A DNA stretch of 64,000 bases from Marilutibacter chinensis (GTDB lineage Bacteria > Pseudomonadota > Gammaproteobacteria > Xanthomonadales > Xanthomonadaceae): positions 992,001 through 1,056,000 of the forward strand of contig NZ_JAKJPO010000001.1 in assembly GCF_021725675.1 (NCBI RefSeq), read 5' to 3'. Shown piece after piece: positions 1 through 7,616 of this stretch. The position numbers and the translations under genes are program-made. The stretch's first letter is position 1. The number at the start of each line of letters is the position of its first letter. Under the pieces are notes generated by a model. The model did not search any database and was not told where the DNA came from. It saw only the letters and a program-made list of their open reading frames with translations.

Positions 1-536
1 CTAAGAAGGGCTCGTTATCGTTCCTGGATAAGGTCAACCACGCGGTGGGAGAGATGTCGCATTCCTTCAATCGCTCCTTCGCGTTGCAGTCGGCAACGAC
101 CGAATTGTCACGTCACCTCCAAGCAGAGAGGAGAACGATAGAAACCGCGCTCAAATCTTCTCAACAAGCCTTGGACCTGGAGAACCAGCTGACGGCTAGA
201 GGTCCGGAGTTTCGTGCGCGGTTTGAGCAATCGTATGCCGAACTCCTGAGGGTCCAAGCATCCGGACCGAAGGCGGCCGAAGCAGCGATCGAACGCCATC
301 CCTTGCCGGATTTCAAACGCGTCGGTTCCCACGATCACCCCGAAATCCAGGAGGCGATCTCCGCCAGGGTGGACGGGCTGCGCGAGGATCGCAATGCCTT
401 CTTGTCCACGGCCCACGCCCAACTGGCCCGCAACCCGGCACTGCTGGCGTCCTTCGCTGAAACACTGAGGCAACTGAACGGAGATCACTACTGGGCCACA
501 CTCGACCCCCACGGGACACTGAAACGAAAGGCGTAA
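1..536 (+). CDS. C-terminal part of an unknown alpha-helical protein (5' end outside window)
   Basis: The frame is open from the first complete codon (position 3), so the gene starts left of the window; the GTG at 45 is only an internal candidate. About 177 residues are visible, rich in Ala, Glu, Gln, Leu and Arg, with long predicted helices, no transmembrane segment and no motif that I recognise. The stop at 534-536 is 3 bp before the HNH nuclease gene, so the two are probably cotranscribed. A C-terminal helical part of a large conjugation or mobilization protein would fit the setting, but nothing in the sequence proves it. Confidence 0.6.
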   Translation, partial: KKGSLSFLDKVNHAVGEMSHSFNRSFALQSATTELSRHLQAERRTIETALKSSQQALDLENQLTARGPEFRARFEQSYAELLRVQASGPKAAEAAIERHPLPDFKRVGSHDHPEIQEAISARVDGLREDRNAFLSTAHAQLARNPALLASFAETLRQLNGDHYWATLDPHGTLKRKA

Positions 537-539
537 TCA

Positions 540-1391
540 ATGCCGCAGACACGCACCAAGCGCGACGGGGTGAAGTATTGGCGGGCAGCCGATGCCATCG
601 CCGAGTTGGGCAGTGCCACCTTGGCTGAGGTCGAGGCATGGGACCGCGCCCACTTCCCCCACGATCCATTGGGAAACGCCCGCGCCGACTTGGAGTTATT
701 CACGGTGAACAGCCCCAGCCGTGCGCATTACAACTATTCGCGCACAAACTGGCGAAGCGACCAGGACCATCCCCACGATCGGTTGTTCAAGGTGGTGGAT
801 GTGGGGCCACCACGCCGCACCCGTTACGTGATGTTCAATCCAGCCGCGCATGGGCACTGGAATCTGCTCCAGGGTGACAACAAGAAGTGGCAAGCGGTGC
901 CCTTGGCCCTGGACGACCAGGCGCGGGCAGAAGCTCAAGCGCAAGCCGAGGCTTTCGATGCGCCGCTGAACAACGACCACGACGCCCGTGTGTGGGCAAT
1001 GCGCGCGGTAGCTCAGCGCCGTGGTCAACCGCTGTTCCGAGCCAAGCTACTGGATGCCTACGGAGGCCGCTGCGCGATCACCGGGTGTTCTGCGGTAGAG
1101 GTGTTAGAGGCGGCTCACGTGCTCCCTTACAGGGGCGAGCACACAAACCGTTTGGACAACGGCCTACTCTTGCGTGCTGACCTCCACACGCTCTTCGATT
1201 GCGGGCTGCTCTGGGTAACACCCGAGAATACCGTTGCTCTAGCACCATCGCTGCTCACCACCGAATACGCGACCTTGGTTGGCAAGGCCTTGGCCCTACC
1301 CTCCGAGTTAGCCTATCGGCCCAACCCAAGCCATCTTGCAGAGCACGCAGCGGCGTGCATGGCCCGTCAAGCCCAATGTTTGCTTCCATGA
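540..1391 (+). CDS. HNH endonuclease (HNH_2 / McrA-like)
   Basis: The 283-residue protein has an HNH module near residues 175-230: a Cys-containing start (CAITGCS), the AAH motif, an LDNGLLL stretch with the central Asn, and DLHTLFD with the last His. This order is typical of HNH_2 domains found in restriction-like and uncharacterised nucleases. The N-terminal ~160 residues are not recognised and may be the specificity or sensing part. It follows the preceding helical gene by 3 bp and its stop overlaps the start of the GIY-YIG gene (ATGA), so the three genes form a translationally coupled unit. Substrate (modified DNA, phage DNA or other) cannot be read from the sequence. Confidence 0.8.
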   Translation: MPQTRTKRDGVKYWRAADAIAELGSATLAEVEAWDRAHFPHDPLGNARADLELFTVNSPSRAHYNYSRTNWRSDQDHPHDRLFKVVDVGPPRRTRYVMFNPAAHGHWNLLQGDNKKWQAVPLALDDQARAEAQAQAEAFDAPLNNDHDARVWAMRAVAQRRGQPLFRAKLLDAYGGRCAITGCSAVEVLEAAHVLPYRGEHTNRLDNGLLLRADLHTLFDCGLLWVTPENTVALAPSLLTTEYATLVGKALALPSELAYRPNPSHLAEHAAACMARQAQCLLP

Positions 1392-2209
1392 ATCTATTCG
1401 ACTTGCTCAAGGTATGGGAACCGACCTTCGAGGCTAAGAAGGCCAAGGTCCATCTGGCGCGCTACAACGGCAACGAGCGCCCACTGGACGTGTTCCTGGA
1501 GGGCCAGTTCGACGAATGGCAGCGCTGGCAGAACAAGCGAAACTTCCAACGCGAGTTCGTCGTGTCCTTGGTCAGCGCGGGCTCGCCCACGCGCTGGCTC
1601 TACGCCGGCCTTTTCCGCTCCCTCGACCACGTCGAGGAGTTCGATCCGAAGCCTCACTTCTATTACACGTTGGAACGGGTTCCCTCGTGCGAGGAATGGG
1701 TGGGGCGTCTCTACCTTCAAAGCCGATACACAGAACGCCACTCCTACCCCAAGGGCGAAACACTGGCCGATGACTTAACGGTTACAGAGCTGCTGGCCGA
1801 GCGGTTGTCCATTTCAGACTTCCCGGGCTTCAAGGCGGTGAATCTGACCAAGGCGCAATTGGACACCGTGGTGCGCCACCAAACAGCGGCCTGGCGTGCG
1901 GCTCTGTCGTCGGTGAAAGGGATCTACGTCATCACCGACACGGACACCGGCCGACTCTACGTCGGCAAGGCATCAGGCGCGGATGGCATCTGGGGCCGCT
2001 GGTGCGCCTATGCGGCCAATGGGCACGGCGGCAATGTGGCCTTGCGAAATGAGTTTGGCATCGAGGCCACGGAAGAACGCCGGCACGCTTTGCGCTTCGC
2101 CGTCCTGGAAATCGCCGACCTTTCCGCCACCGAGGAAGACCTCTGCGAGCGGGAGAGCCATTGGAAATCCGTCCTGCTGTCACGGGAGCACGGTTACAAC
2201 CGAAATTAA
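1388..2209 (+). CDS. GIY-YIG nuclease-domain protein
   Basis: The start is ATG 1388, which overlaps the stop of the HNH gene by 4 bp; the open frame extends further upstream but there it only shadows the HNH gene. The 273-residue product has a C-terminal GIY-YIG domain: GIYVITD, RLYVGKA, then an Arg in the GRWCAYA region, a conserved Glu further on, and a terminal HGYNRN-like ending common in this family. The N-terminal ~170 residues are not recognised. GIY-YIG domains cut DNA with one metal ion and occur in homing enzymes, restriction enzymes and repair proteins. Coupling to an HNH nuclease suggests the two act together, perhaps as a two-nuclease defence cassette; this is inference. Confidence 0.75.
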   Translation: MNLFDLLKVWEPTFEAKKAKVHLARYNGNERPLDVFLEGQFDEWQRWQNKRNFQREFVVSLVSAGSPTRWLYAGLFRSLDHVEEFDPKPHFYYTLERVPSCEEWVGRLYLQSRYTERHSYPKGETLADDLTVTELLAERLSISDFPGFKAVNLTKAQLDTVVRHQTAAWRAALSSVKGIYVITDTDTGRLYVGKASGADGIWGRWCAYAANGHGGNVALRNEFGIEATEERRHALRFAVLEIADLSATEEDLCERESHWKSVLLSREHGYNRN

Positions 2210-2213
2210 CAAC

Positions 2214-2233
2214 AAGCCCCCTTGCGGGGGCTT
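2214..2233 (+). terminator. Hairpin after the GIY-YIG gene
   Basis: A perfect GC-rich hairpin (AAGCCCC...GGGGGCTT type) begins 5 bp after the GIY-YIG stop codon. The T-run that follows is weak, so it may terminate only partly. Confidence 0.5.
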
Positions 2234-2360
2234 CGGTCGTCGGCGCTTGAATGGGGATTCTCGCCCCCGTCCCCCATTGCCGGGTGAAGTGGCCAGGACG
2301 ACGGGGCCATGGTCCAACAGCGCGTGACCACCTGCCATCAGCTGCCCAACCTAAGTGGGG

Positions 2361-2774
2361 TCAGACTTCTTCCCGCTCGGCTTCGGATTTTTCCGCCAGC
2401 CACTGCTCCACGGTCTTGCCCTTGAGTTCCTCCGCCATGTGACTGGCACACAACATCGGGCCCTCCGAGCGGAAGTTCGCCACCATGTGTGCCGCAAGGA
2501 TGGCAGCAGTCAACACGTGACGCTTCTGCCGTCCTGCTTCGGACCAGTCGTTGGGCAACGCTTTGAGTGCCACCAGGGCTTCTTGCCCTGACAGGTATTG
2601 GATGCAGGTCAGGAACGACCACTGGAGGCCGATCGCTTCGCGAAGGCGAACACCGGCCATCTTCTCGTCGATCTTCCCTTCCACGGCATCGAGAAGCACG
2701 TTGGCCGCCACCACGGCTTTTCCCTGCGCGGAGAGCCGACTTTTCTTCTTCGGAAACATCCCCCTCACACTCAT
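2361..2774 (-). CDS. Unknown small protein coupled to the PIN-like gene
   Basis: The product is about 137 residues from ATG 2774. An ATG at 2798, inside the upstream gene, and one at 2759 are also possible; none has a clearly superior ribosome binding site. It is helical, with a basic N-terminus (FPKKKSR), a Cys in the middle (FLTCIQYL) and an acidic C-terminus, and has no recognised domain. It follows the PIN-like gene directly on the same strand, so it may be a partner or antidote of that protein. Function unknown. Confidence 0.55.
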   Translation of the reverse strand: MSVRGMFPKKKSRLSAQGKAVVAANVLLDAVEGKIDEKMAGVRLREAIGLQWSFLTCIQYLSGQEALVALKALPNDWSEAGRQKRHVLTAAILAAHMVANFRSEGPMLCASHMAEELKGKTVEQWLAEKSEAEREEV

Positions 2775-2785
2775 CCCCTGTCGCC

Positions 2786-3625
2786 TTACTCCGGCCATTG
2801 TTCCAGTGCTTCGAGGAACCGTTCAATCCCACCCTTGCTCTTCGAGTAGCACCTGGCCACCGGCATGGTGATTTCGGCGTCGGCGATTCGTTGGTGAAGC
2901 GCGTTGACCCGACGCTCCCACGCCTTATCAAGCAACACGAGGTCGCAGTAGTCGACCGCGTCCAACGCATGCATCACGTCCAAGGCTTCGTTGTTTGAGA
3001 TGGGCGCGTTGGGGTCGAGCACCAACTCGCGCAGAAGATCGCCCCCAATGATTTGCTTGCGGGTCCGCATGCCATCGGGACGGGCAGCCTTGGCGTTGCT
3101 GCGAAAGACGTCTTGTTCGCGAAGGCGCATCAGGGTGGCCGCCAGCTCGGGAGCCATGTCGTCCAAGACCGCGTTCGTCTGATTCGGGTGCTCATGGACG
3201 AGCTGGAACATGCCCCGGAACGTTTCCGGCAAGGATTGCTGCTTGGCCCAGCGCCGAGAAAAGTAGTCGATGTTCCGCTCGTCAGCACGAGGCAGCGAGC
3301 GCGTGGCCAAGTCCGTCTCGCCGCGCTTGATCCGCTCTTCGTCCGACTCGGAAAGGAACAGGTAGATTTGCGGAACCACCTGGGCGAGCAATCGCTCGGC
3401 GCGCTCACCATGCCGAGCGTCCGTGAGGCGCGCGAATTCGCCCATGCACAACGCAGCAATGAGCCAAGTCCCCTTACGGTCCTTCAACACCTTGGCGAAA
3501 CGCGCCGACAACTCGTCGCTGTCGGCGATCTCGCGGATGGCAAAGGTGTCCAGGTAAACGGCAGGCCGTTCAAGCCGCTGCGTCCACACCACGTCATCAC
3601 CGTCGAAAGCGAAGGAGATGGCCAC
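2786..3625 (-). CDS. PIN-like domain protein
   Basis: The product is 279 residues from a GTG start with a purine-rich ribosome binding site. Features suggestive of a PIN fold are an early acidic strand (AVYLDTFAIREI, Asp near residue 26), an internal Glu-containing helix (CMGEFARL), and a later Asp-rich strand (DAVDYCDLVLLD near residues 225-235) followed by a helix. PIN domains are metal-dependent RNases, often toxins. The remaining helices are not recognised. The gene is followed on the same strand by an unknown small gene and preceded by an H-NS gene 20 bp away. Call made on motif spacing only; a full structural comparison could overturn it. Confidence 0.5.
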   Translation of the reverse strand: MAISFAFDGDDVVWTQRLERPAVYLDTFAIREIADSDELSARFAKVLKDRKGTWLIAALCMGEFARLTDARHGERAERLLAQVVPQIYLFLSESDEERIKRGETDLATRSLPRADERNIDYFSRRWAKQQSLPETFRGMFQLVHEHPNQTNAVLDDMAPELAATLMRLREQDVFRSNAKAARPDGMRTRKQIIGGDLLRELVLDPNAPISNNEALDVMHALDAVDYCDLVLLDKAWERRVNALHQRIADAEITMPVARCYSKSKGGIERFLEALEQWPE

Positions 3626-3645
3626 CCCACCTGTCCTCTATCGAG

Positions 3646-4167
3646 CTACTTGGCGGCCTTTGTCGCCGCCTTCTTGCCAGCCTTCTTCGCGACCTTTTTT
3701 GCAGGCTTCTTCACCGTCTTCTTCGCCGCCTTCGCGGCCTTCTTAACGGCCTTGGCCGGTGCTTTCTTCACCGCCCCACTGGCTGGCGGGAACTTCGCGC
3801 CAGGGTTGGCCTGGGCCCAGGCCTTGCCCTCGGCGGACTTCGCCCACGCGGCAAACGCCTTGGGGGTCAGCCCGCGGCCCGCCCAGGTTTCCCCGGTCGG
3901 CAGTCGATACTTCGGGGCCACCATGCCGAGCTTGCGGCCCTTGCGGGAGGCAGGAGCGGCCTTGGGCGCGCGCGCCGGCTTGTTGTCGAGCGTCTCCCCA
4001 ATGATCTTAGCCACTTGGCGACGCTGGGCGGGGCTGAGGACTTTCGCGAACTTCTGAAGCACGGCCAGCGCCTTGGGCACTTCACCGTCGCGCTTTTCCA
4101 CCAGCTTTCGCTGGGCTTCCAGATTCTTGATCTCGGCGTTGATCGACTGCAGGGTGGTCAGGGCCAA
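3646..4167 (-). CDS. H-NS family protein with histone-H1-like Lys/Ala tail
   Basis: The start is TTG 4167, supported by GGAGGTG just upstream. The 173-residue protein has three parts: an N-terminal helical oligomerization segment (residues 1-60), an H-NS DNA-binding motif (YRLPTGETWAGRG, about residues 87-99, then a Trp-containing helix), and a tail of roughly 40 residues made almost only of Lys, Ala and Pro. H-NS proteins bind AT-rich DNA and silence acquired genes. Lys/Ala-rich tails of this type resemble histone H1 and AlgP-like proteins and should add non-specific DNA binding. Encoded on the element, it may silence or compact the element itself. The DNA encoding the tail is repetitive, so its length may vary between relatives. 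Confidence 0.85.
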   Translation of the reverse strand: MALTTLQSINAEIKNLEAQRKLVEKRDGEVPKALAVLQKFAKVLSPAQRRQVAKIIGETLDNKPARAPKAAPASRKGRKLGMVAPKYRLPTGETWAGRGLTPKAFAAWAKSAEGKAWAQANPGAKFPPASGAVKKAPAKAVKKAAKAAKKTVKKPAKKVAKKAGKKAATKAAK

Positions 4168-4191
4168 GGGGCACCTCCGTTCAAGGGAACC

Positions 4192-4207
4192 ATGGGTTAT
4201 AGCCCAT
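4192..4207. promoter_or_regulatory. Imperfect 16-bp inverted repeat upstream of the H-NS gene
   Basis: ATGGGTTATAGCCCAT lies 25-40 bp upstream of the TTG start of the H-NS gene. It is a near-perfect inverted repeat with a TATA core, so it could be an operator overlapping a promoter. Confidence 0.3.
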
Positions 4208-4244
4208 AGGTTGGATAACGGCCAAATAGTGGCCGAAAGTTAGA

Positions 4245-4787
4245 TTACGAGCGCATAGCCGCCACGCGGCTTATCTGCTCTATGCGGGACAGAACGAAGT
4301 GGCGCTTGGCTTGCCTCAGATGGCAGTAGGCCAATACGCACCTCGAGGCATGGCTGGCCCGATGGAGGTGGGTCAACTCCAGGGGTGTGACGGTGCGCCA
4401 TTCCGGCGTCTGATCTTCTTTCGTGTAGAGGAAGCGAACATCGCTGCCCTCCTCCATTGCCTGGCGAATCACCATCGACACCGGATCGGTGAACGCGGCC
4501 ATGGGGTCATGCGCTTGGCGTCGAAACGCCCCGTTGCGCCAAGCCGGCACCAGGAAAATCACCAAGCCAGCTCCGATGGGGAGCGCGCGTTTCCACCAGG
4601 GGGTGGGATCGCGTCCGGGCACCACGCCTCCGTGATGGGAACACGCGCCGGTTTCCCCGATCGAGGGCGAGTGCCAACCGTCAGCGCACCGAGATGGAAG
4701 ATTGGGCTCATCGAGCAACGCGAACAGCAGACCACCCACGGCAAGTGCCAGCACCAGCGCGCCGATTTCGCGCTCGCCGAATCGCAT
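4245..4787 (-). CDS. Membrane protein with DUF3761-like motif and WYL-like C-terminal domain
   Basis: The start ATG 4787 overlaps the stop of the SRAP gene (ATGA), so the two are translationally coupled. The 180-residue product has a hydrophobic helix at about residues 7-25, a Cys/His/Gly segment resembling DUF3761 (CADGWHSPS...CSHHGG), a second hydrophobic helix at about 71-85, and a C-terminal domain of about 65 residues with the strand pattern of WYL domains (DVRFLYTKED, WRTVTPLEL, HFVLSRIEQI). WYL domains bind nucleic acid or nucleotide ligands and regulate defence genes. A membrane-anchored WYL protein tied to an SRAP gene suggests sensing of DNA damage or incoming ssDNA; this is inference. 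Confidence 0.55.
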   Translation of the reverse strand: MRFGEREIGALVLALAVGGLLFALLDEPNLPSRCADGWHSPSIGETGACSHHGGVVPGRDPTPWWKRALPIGAGLVIFLVPAWRNGAFRRQAHDPMAAFTDPVSMVIRQAMEEGSDVRFLYTKEDQTPEWRTVTPLELTHLHRASHASRCVLAYCHLRQAKRHFVLSRIEQISRVAAMRS

Positions 4788-5761
4788 CAAGCTGCGGCCT
4801 TGACCAGCTCGTAATACGGGTGGCGCTTGTCGTCGAAAATCGCGAACAACGCGTCCAGGTTGTTGGGATCCGGGTTCAACCAGGCATCCAAGTGTTCGGG
4901 CTTGATGTTGATGATCGTGCGGTCGTGACCGGCCGCGGCCACTTCGGGCTCGGGCTCGTCGGTGATCGCAGCGAATGACCACAAGTCGGGCTCTTCGCCC
5001 TTCGGGTCCACCCAATGGGAATAAAGGCAGGCGATATACATGGTCTCCCCGGTGCGGGGGCGGAACTGGATTTCTTTCGATCCACCCTTCCCGTCGTCCA
5101 CGTTCTCGTAGAACGTTTCAGCCAGCATCAGGCCGTGGGTGTATCCGAACTGGTTCCGCCAGAAACGCTGGAGGTTGTCGCGCCTGGCGTTGTAGGTGCC
5201 CGACACGCGCCCGTCCTTGGTCCAGTCGATCGAGGGATCCATGCCGGCGGGGCGGCAGTGGTAGCGCATGGGCCGGACGACCTTGCGCCCGTTCTCCGAG
5301 ATCAGGACAGGGACATACCAGTCGGGGAAGATCCGGTTGTCCTTGGCTGGCTCCAACTTGGTGCGCTTCGCGTCAGCGATCCAGCGCTCCATCTGTTTGA
5401 TCTTGTTCCCGGCGATGCGCTGATCGTTGAGCGCAGCCTTGGTCTCCTTCTTCGCCAGCTTCGCCTCAGCAGCAGCCAGGCGCGCCTTCTGCGTATCCAG
5501 CTCGGCCTCGCTTTCAGCGAGCTTGCGCCCGTTCCACTCGGAAATGAGCTCCTGGATCTGCCGCTCCAGGTCGGACTTCGGGGGCAGGAAATTCAGGTCC
5601 ATCCCCTTGGGAATCTTGGGGGTGAACTTCGCCGGTTTGCGAATGCGGTAGGCCTCGTCCCGCTTGAGGTAGACCTCCCAGAATTCGCGGATGTCGATGT
5701 CGGCTCCGAACTCCTTCACGTAATTATCGTAGAGGGTCCAGGCTTCAGCGGAATAACACAT
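4787..5761 (-). CDS. SRAP (HMCES/YedK-type) abasic-site protein with coiled-coil insertion
   Basis: SRAP proteins form a thiazolidine crosslink with abasic sites in single-stranded DNA and so shield them. The catalytic residues are present: Cys2 directly after Met1 (MCYSA), the Asn and Arg of GTYNARRD (residues 188-195), Glu in TFYEN (about 219), and His in AGHDRTIINI (279). At 324 residues it is longer than YedK (about 220) because of a charged coiled coil at residues 62-135 between the first strand and the core. The start has GAGGAGGG upstream. It lies between a CoiA-like gene (12-bp gap) and a membrane WYL-like gene (4-bp overlap). Such proteins on mobile elements plausibly protect ssDNA during transfer. 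Confidence 0.9.
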   Translation of the reverse strand: MCYSAEAWTLYDNYVKEFGADIDIREFWEVYLKRDEAYRIRKPAKFTPKIPKGMDLNFLPPKSDLERQIQELISEWNGRKLAESEAELDTQKARLAAAEAKLAKKETKAALNDQRIAGNKIKQMERWIADAKRTKLEPAKDNRIFPDWYVPVLISENGRKVVRPMRYHCRPAGMDPSIDWTKDGRVSGTYNARRDNLQRFWRNQFGYTHGLMLAETFYENVDDGKGGSKEIQFRPRTGETMYIACLYSHWVDPKGEEPDLWSFAAITDEPEPEVAAAGHDRTIINIKPEHLDAWLNPDPNNLDALFAIFDDKRHPYYELVKAAA

Positions 5762-5773
5762 GGGAAACCCTCC

Positions 5774-6574
5774 TCAATCGGGAAACAGATCGACCGCTCG
5801 GGAGGCGGTCATCGTGGCTTGAATGAACGCGTCCCGGCGGACCATGCGCACGCAACGCAGACCCGTTTCATCGTAAGACTGCAGGCGAGCCATGAAGGGC
5901 TCGCCGAAGTCGATGTAAACCGGGCACCCGGCTTCCAGCCACGCTTCATGCGGGCGTGTCCATGCAAACTGGTGGTGGCCGGAATAGTTGGCTTGCACCT
6001 CCGCTGCGATGCTTCGCAACGAATGGATCTCACCGCCCCGCAGTGTCGTCTTTGTGTGCGGTGGATTTTCTGACAGGCGAAGGAACATGCCGTTGTTTGC
6101 CCCGTGATATCCGCGTTTGGCCTGAAACCACACCAGGTCCGCGGCCATGGGCGAGCGCGGATTTGGCAGCGCATGGCAAACGTCGAAGTTCTTCCGCCAG
6201 CTGCGGCCGTCCAGGATCCAGATCAAGTTGCCGTAGAAGGTTTCCCTGGAGCGCAGCTCGGGCTCCGGCATATGTGAATGCTGGACTTCAATGTAGATCC
6301 CGCCCGGCGCCCTGATGTCTGAACGGTGCACCTCGCCATCCGGCGCGACGTGAACCACCTCCCGACATTCCTCGGGATAGTGGGCTTTCCAGGCCCGGTG
6401 CCAGTCGGTTTCGTTCTCCCACCACGGGTCGCAGTCTTTCAGCGAACGATGGGCCCAGTGGTGAAGTTTTCGCTCACCACACTTGGCCAGCGTGGCGTTG
6501 CCGCAGGTCGCACAGGTGCCCTTGCCCTTCGGGAACGCCTCACTGCGCGCACCATCAACCAGGGCATATTGCAT
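5774..6574 (-). CDS. CoiA-like nuclease-fold protein
   Basis: The 266-residue protein starts with a CxxC zinc-binding pair (CATCGN), a second Cys and HWAH, then ETDWHRAWK and, after SDIRAPGGIYIEVQHS, a helix beginning with Arg and Glu. This is the CoiA family pattern: a Cys-rich N-terminus followed by a PD-(D/E)xK-type nuclease core with D...E-x-Q. CoiA was named from competence in Gram-positive bacteria, where it promotes recombination of incoming DNA. The ATG directly follows the stop of the small upstream gene (TGAATG), and the SRAP gene starts 12 bp downstream. The context suggests processing of single-stranded or incoming DNA. Confidence 0.8.
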   Translation of the reverse strand: MQYALVDGARSEAFPKGKGTCATCGNATLAKCGERKLHHWAHRSLKDCDPWWENETDWHRAWKAHYPEECREVVHVAPDGEVHRSDIRAPGGIYIEVQHSHMPEPELRSRETFYGNLIWILDGRSWRKNFDVCHALPNPRSPMAADLVWFQAKRGYHGANNGMFLRLSENPPHTKTTLRGGEIHSLRSIAAEVQANYSGHHQFAWTRPHEAWLEAGCPVYIDFGEPFMARLQSYDETGLRCVRMVRRDAFIQATMTASRAVDLFPD

Positions 6575-6799
6575 TCAATCCACCTCGATCCCGGCGATGT
6601 AACGCCCGTGCTGAGCAAGCATCGCGTTGATCCGCTGGTTCACAACGCCAACGTGCTCTCCGGCCTGGTCTTCGATCGCGTCGGCCTCGCCGGCAAACGC
6701 CATCCAGAAGTCGCCATCGGCGGGGTAGGCCGCGAGCAGGTCCGGAAGCTTGGCTTCCAGGGCGTCGAGCAAGGTCGTGAGCTGGTCGAGGGAGGTCAT
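6575..6799 (-). CDS. Small acidic protein, first gene of the CoiA-SRAP operon
   Basis: The product is 74 residues, acidic and helical (many Leu, Ala, Asp, Glu), without recognised domain. Its stop codon abuts the CoiA-like start, which makes it a genuine coding region and the likely first gene of a four-gene operon. It may be a regulatory or accessory subunit. Function unknown. Confidence 0.55.
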   Translation of the reverse strand: MTSLDQLTTLLDALEAKLPDLLAAYPADGDFWMAFAGEADAIEDQAGEHVGVVNQRINAMLAQHGRYIAGIEVD

Positions 6800-6961
6800 G
6801 GCGCTATCTTGACACCGGCCACCCTACGGCGCGATAAATCCCCTGCCGCGTGGGAACTTACCCCCGGTGTATTGCCTGCTTAGCTCAAGGCAACAGGTGC
6901 CCGAAGCGTTCTCGCCTAGAGACGTCGGGAGAGTTTTTCCTGTCATTTCCTGAGATTAAGC

Positions 6962-7336
6962 ATGCCCAAACTCCAACGCCTAAGAACCGATGCATTCCAC
7001 GCCCAGAAGGGCCGCTGCTGCTACTGCAGCTTGCCGATGTGGAACGCCTCACCCGATGAACTGAAACCCTTCGGCCTGCCTTCCCGCACGGCCAATCCGT
7101 TGCGCTGCACCGCCGAACACCTGGTGGCCCAACAGGACGGCGGCAAGGACGTGGCCGGCAACATCGCCGCGGCCTGCTGGCTCTGCAACTCACGCCGGCA
7201 CAAACGGAAGTCCCCGCCCTCACCCGAGGCCTACCGCGCCTTCGTGCAGAAGCGCCTGGCGAAGGGGAAATGGCACCTACCGGGGGTGGCCAAGCTGCGC
7301 GTCAAACCGCGTGCATCGCCACGACCCGCCGGATGA
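6962..7336 (+). CDS. Small HNH endonuclease
   Basis: The 124-residue protein is essentially one HNH domain: CCYC near residues 19-22, a His at the start of the core (AEHLVAQ, about 57), the Asn of GNIAAAC, a second CxxC-type pair (CWLCN) and a final His in RRHKR. The two Cys pairs should hold a structural zinc. Its 3' end overlaps the convergent RHH gene by 35 bp. It stands alone on its strand, divergent from the CoiA-SRAP operon with about 160 bp between them that may hold both promoters. Confidence 0.8.
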   Translation: MPKLQRLRTDAFHAQKGRCCYCSLPMWNASPDELKPFGLPSRTANPLRCTAEHLVAQQDGGKDVAGNIAAACWLCNSRRHKRKSPPSPEAYRAFVQKRLAKGKWHLPGVAKLRVKPRASPRPAG

Positions 7337-7616
7337 GCTCCGCGACGCTCACGTGCTGCCTTTGTGCTTCCTGGCGGACGCGGTCGACGAGGTCTTGGGA
7401 AGCCCGGATGGGCGGCAAGCGGTCTTCTCTGGGGCCGGCGACGGGAGAGCGCAGCAGTTGGGGGCGCGCCAGGTGGGCGGTGAGCCATTGGCGCACGGCT
7501 TCGCTCTCACCCACCCCAGCGGCCCTGGCATGTGCGATCAGCGAGGCACGCAGCGTTGCTGGGAGTGGCACCTTCGGAAGGACCGCCGAGAGGGGTGGCT
7601 TTGCGGCCAGGGTCAT
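7302..7616 (-). CDS. Probable ribbon-helix-helix DNA-binding protein
   Basis: The start ATG 7616 overlaps the stop of the upstream gene by 4 bp. The 104-residue product has two segments resembling RHH/CopG helices: LPATLRASLIAHARAAG with SEAVRQWLTAHL, and ASQDLVDRVRQEAQ with SVAELIRRVVAM. RHH proteins are common as antitoxins, plasmid partition factors or transcription repressors. The partner could be the adjacent unknown gene. The 3' end runs into the convergent HNH gene. Confidence 0.55.
   Translation of the reverse strand: MTLAAKPPLSAVLPKVPLPATLRASLIAHARAAGVGESEAVRQWLTAHLARPQLLRSPVAGPREDRLPPIRASQDLVDRVRQEAQRQHVSVAELIRRVVAMHAV

Noticed and set aside
4787..6073. Plus-strand open frame opposite the SRAP and CoiA-like genes
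   Set aside because: Antisense shadow without recognised domain, while the minus-strand genes have complete motifs and ribosome binding sites.
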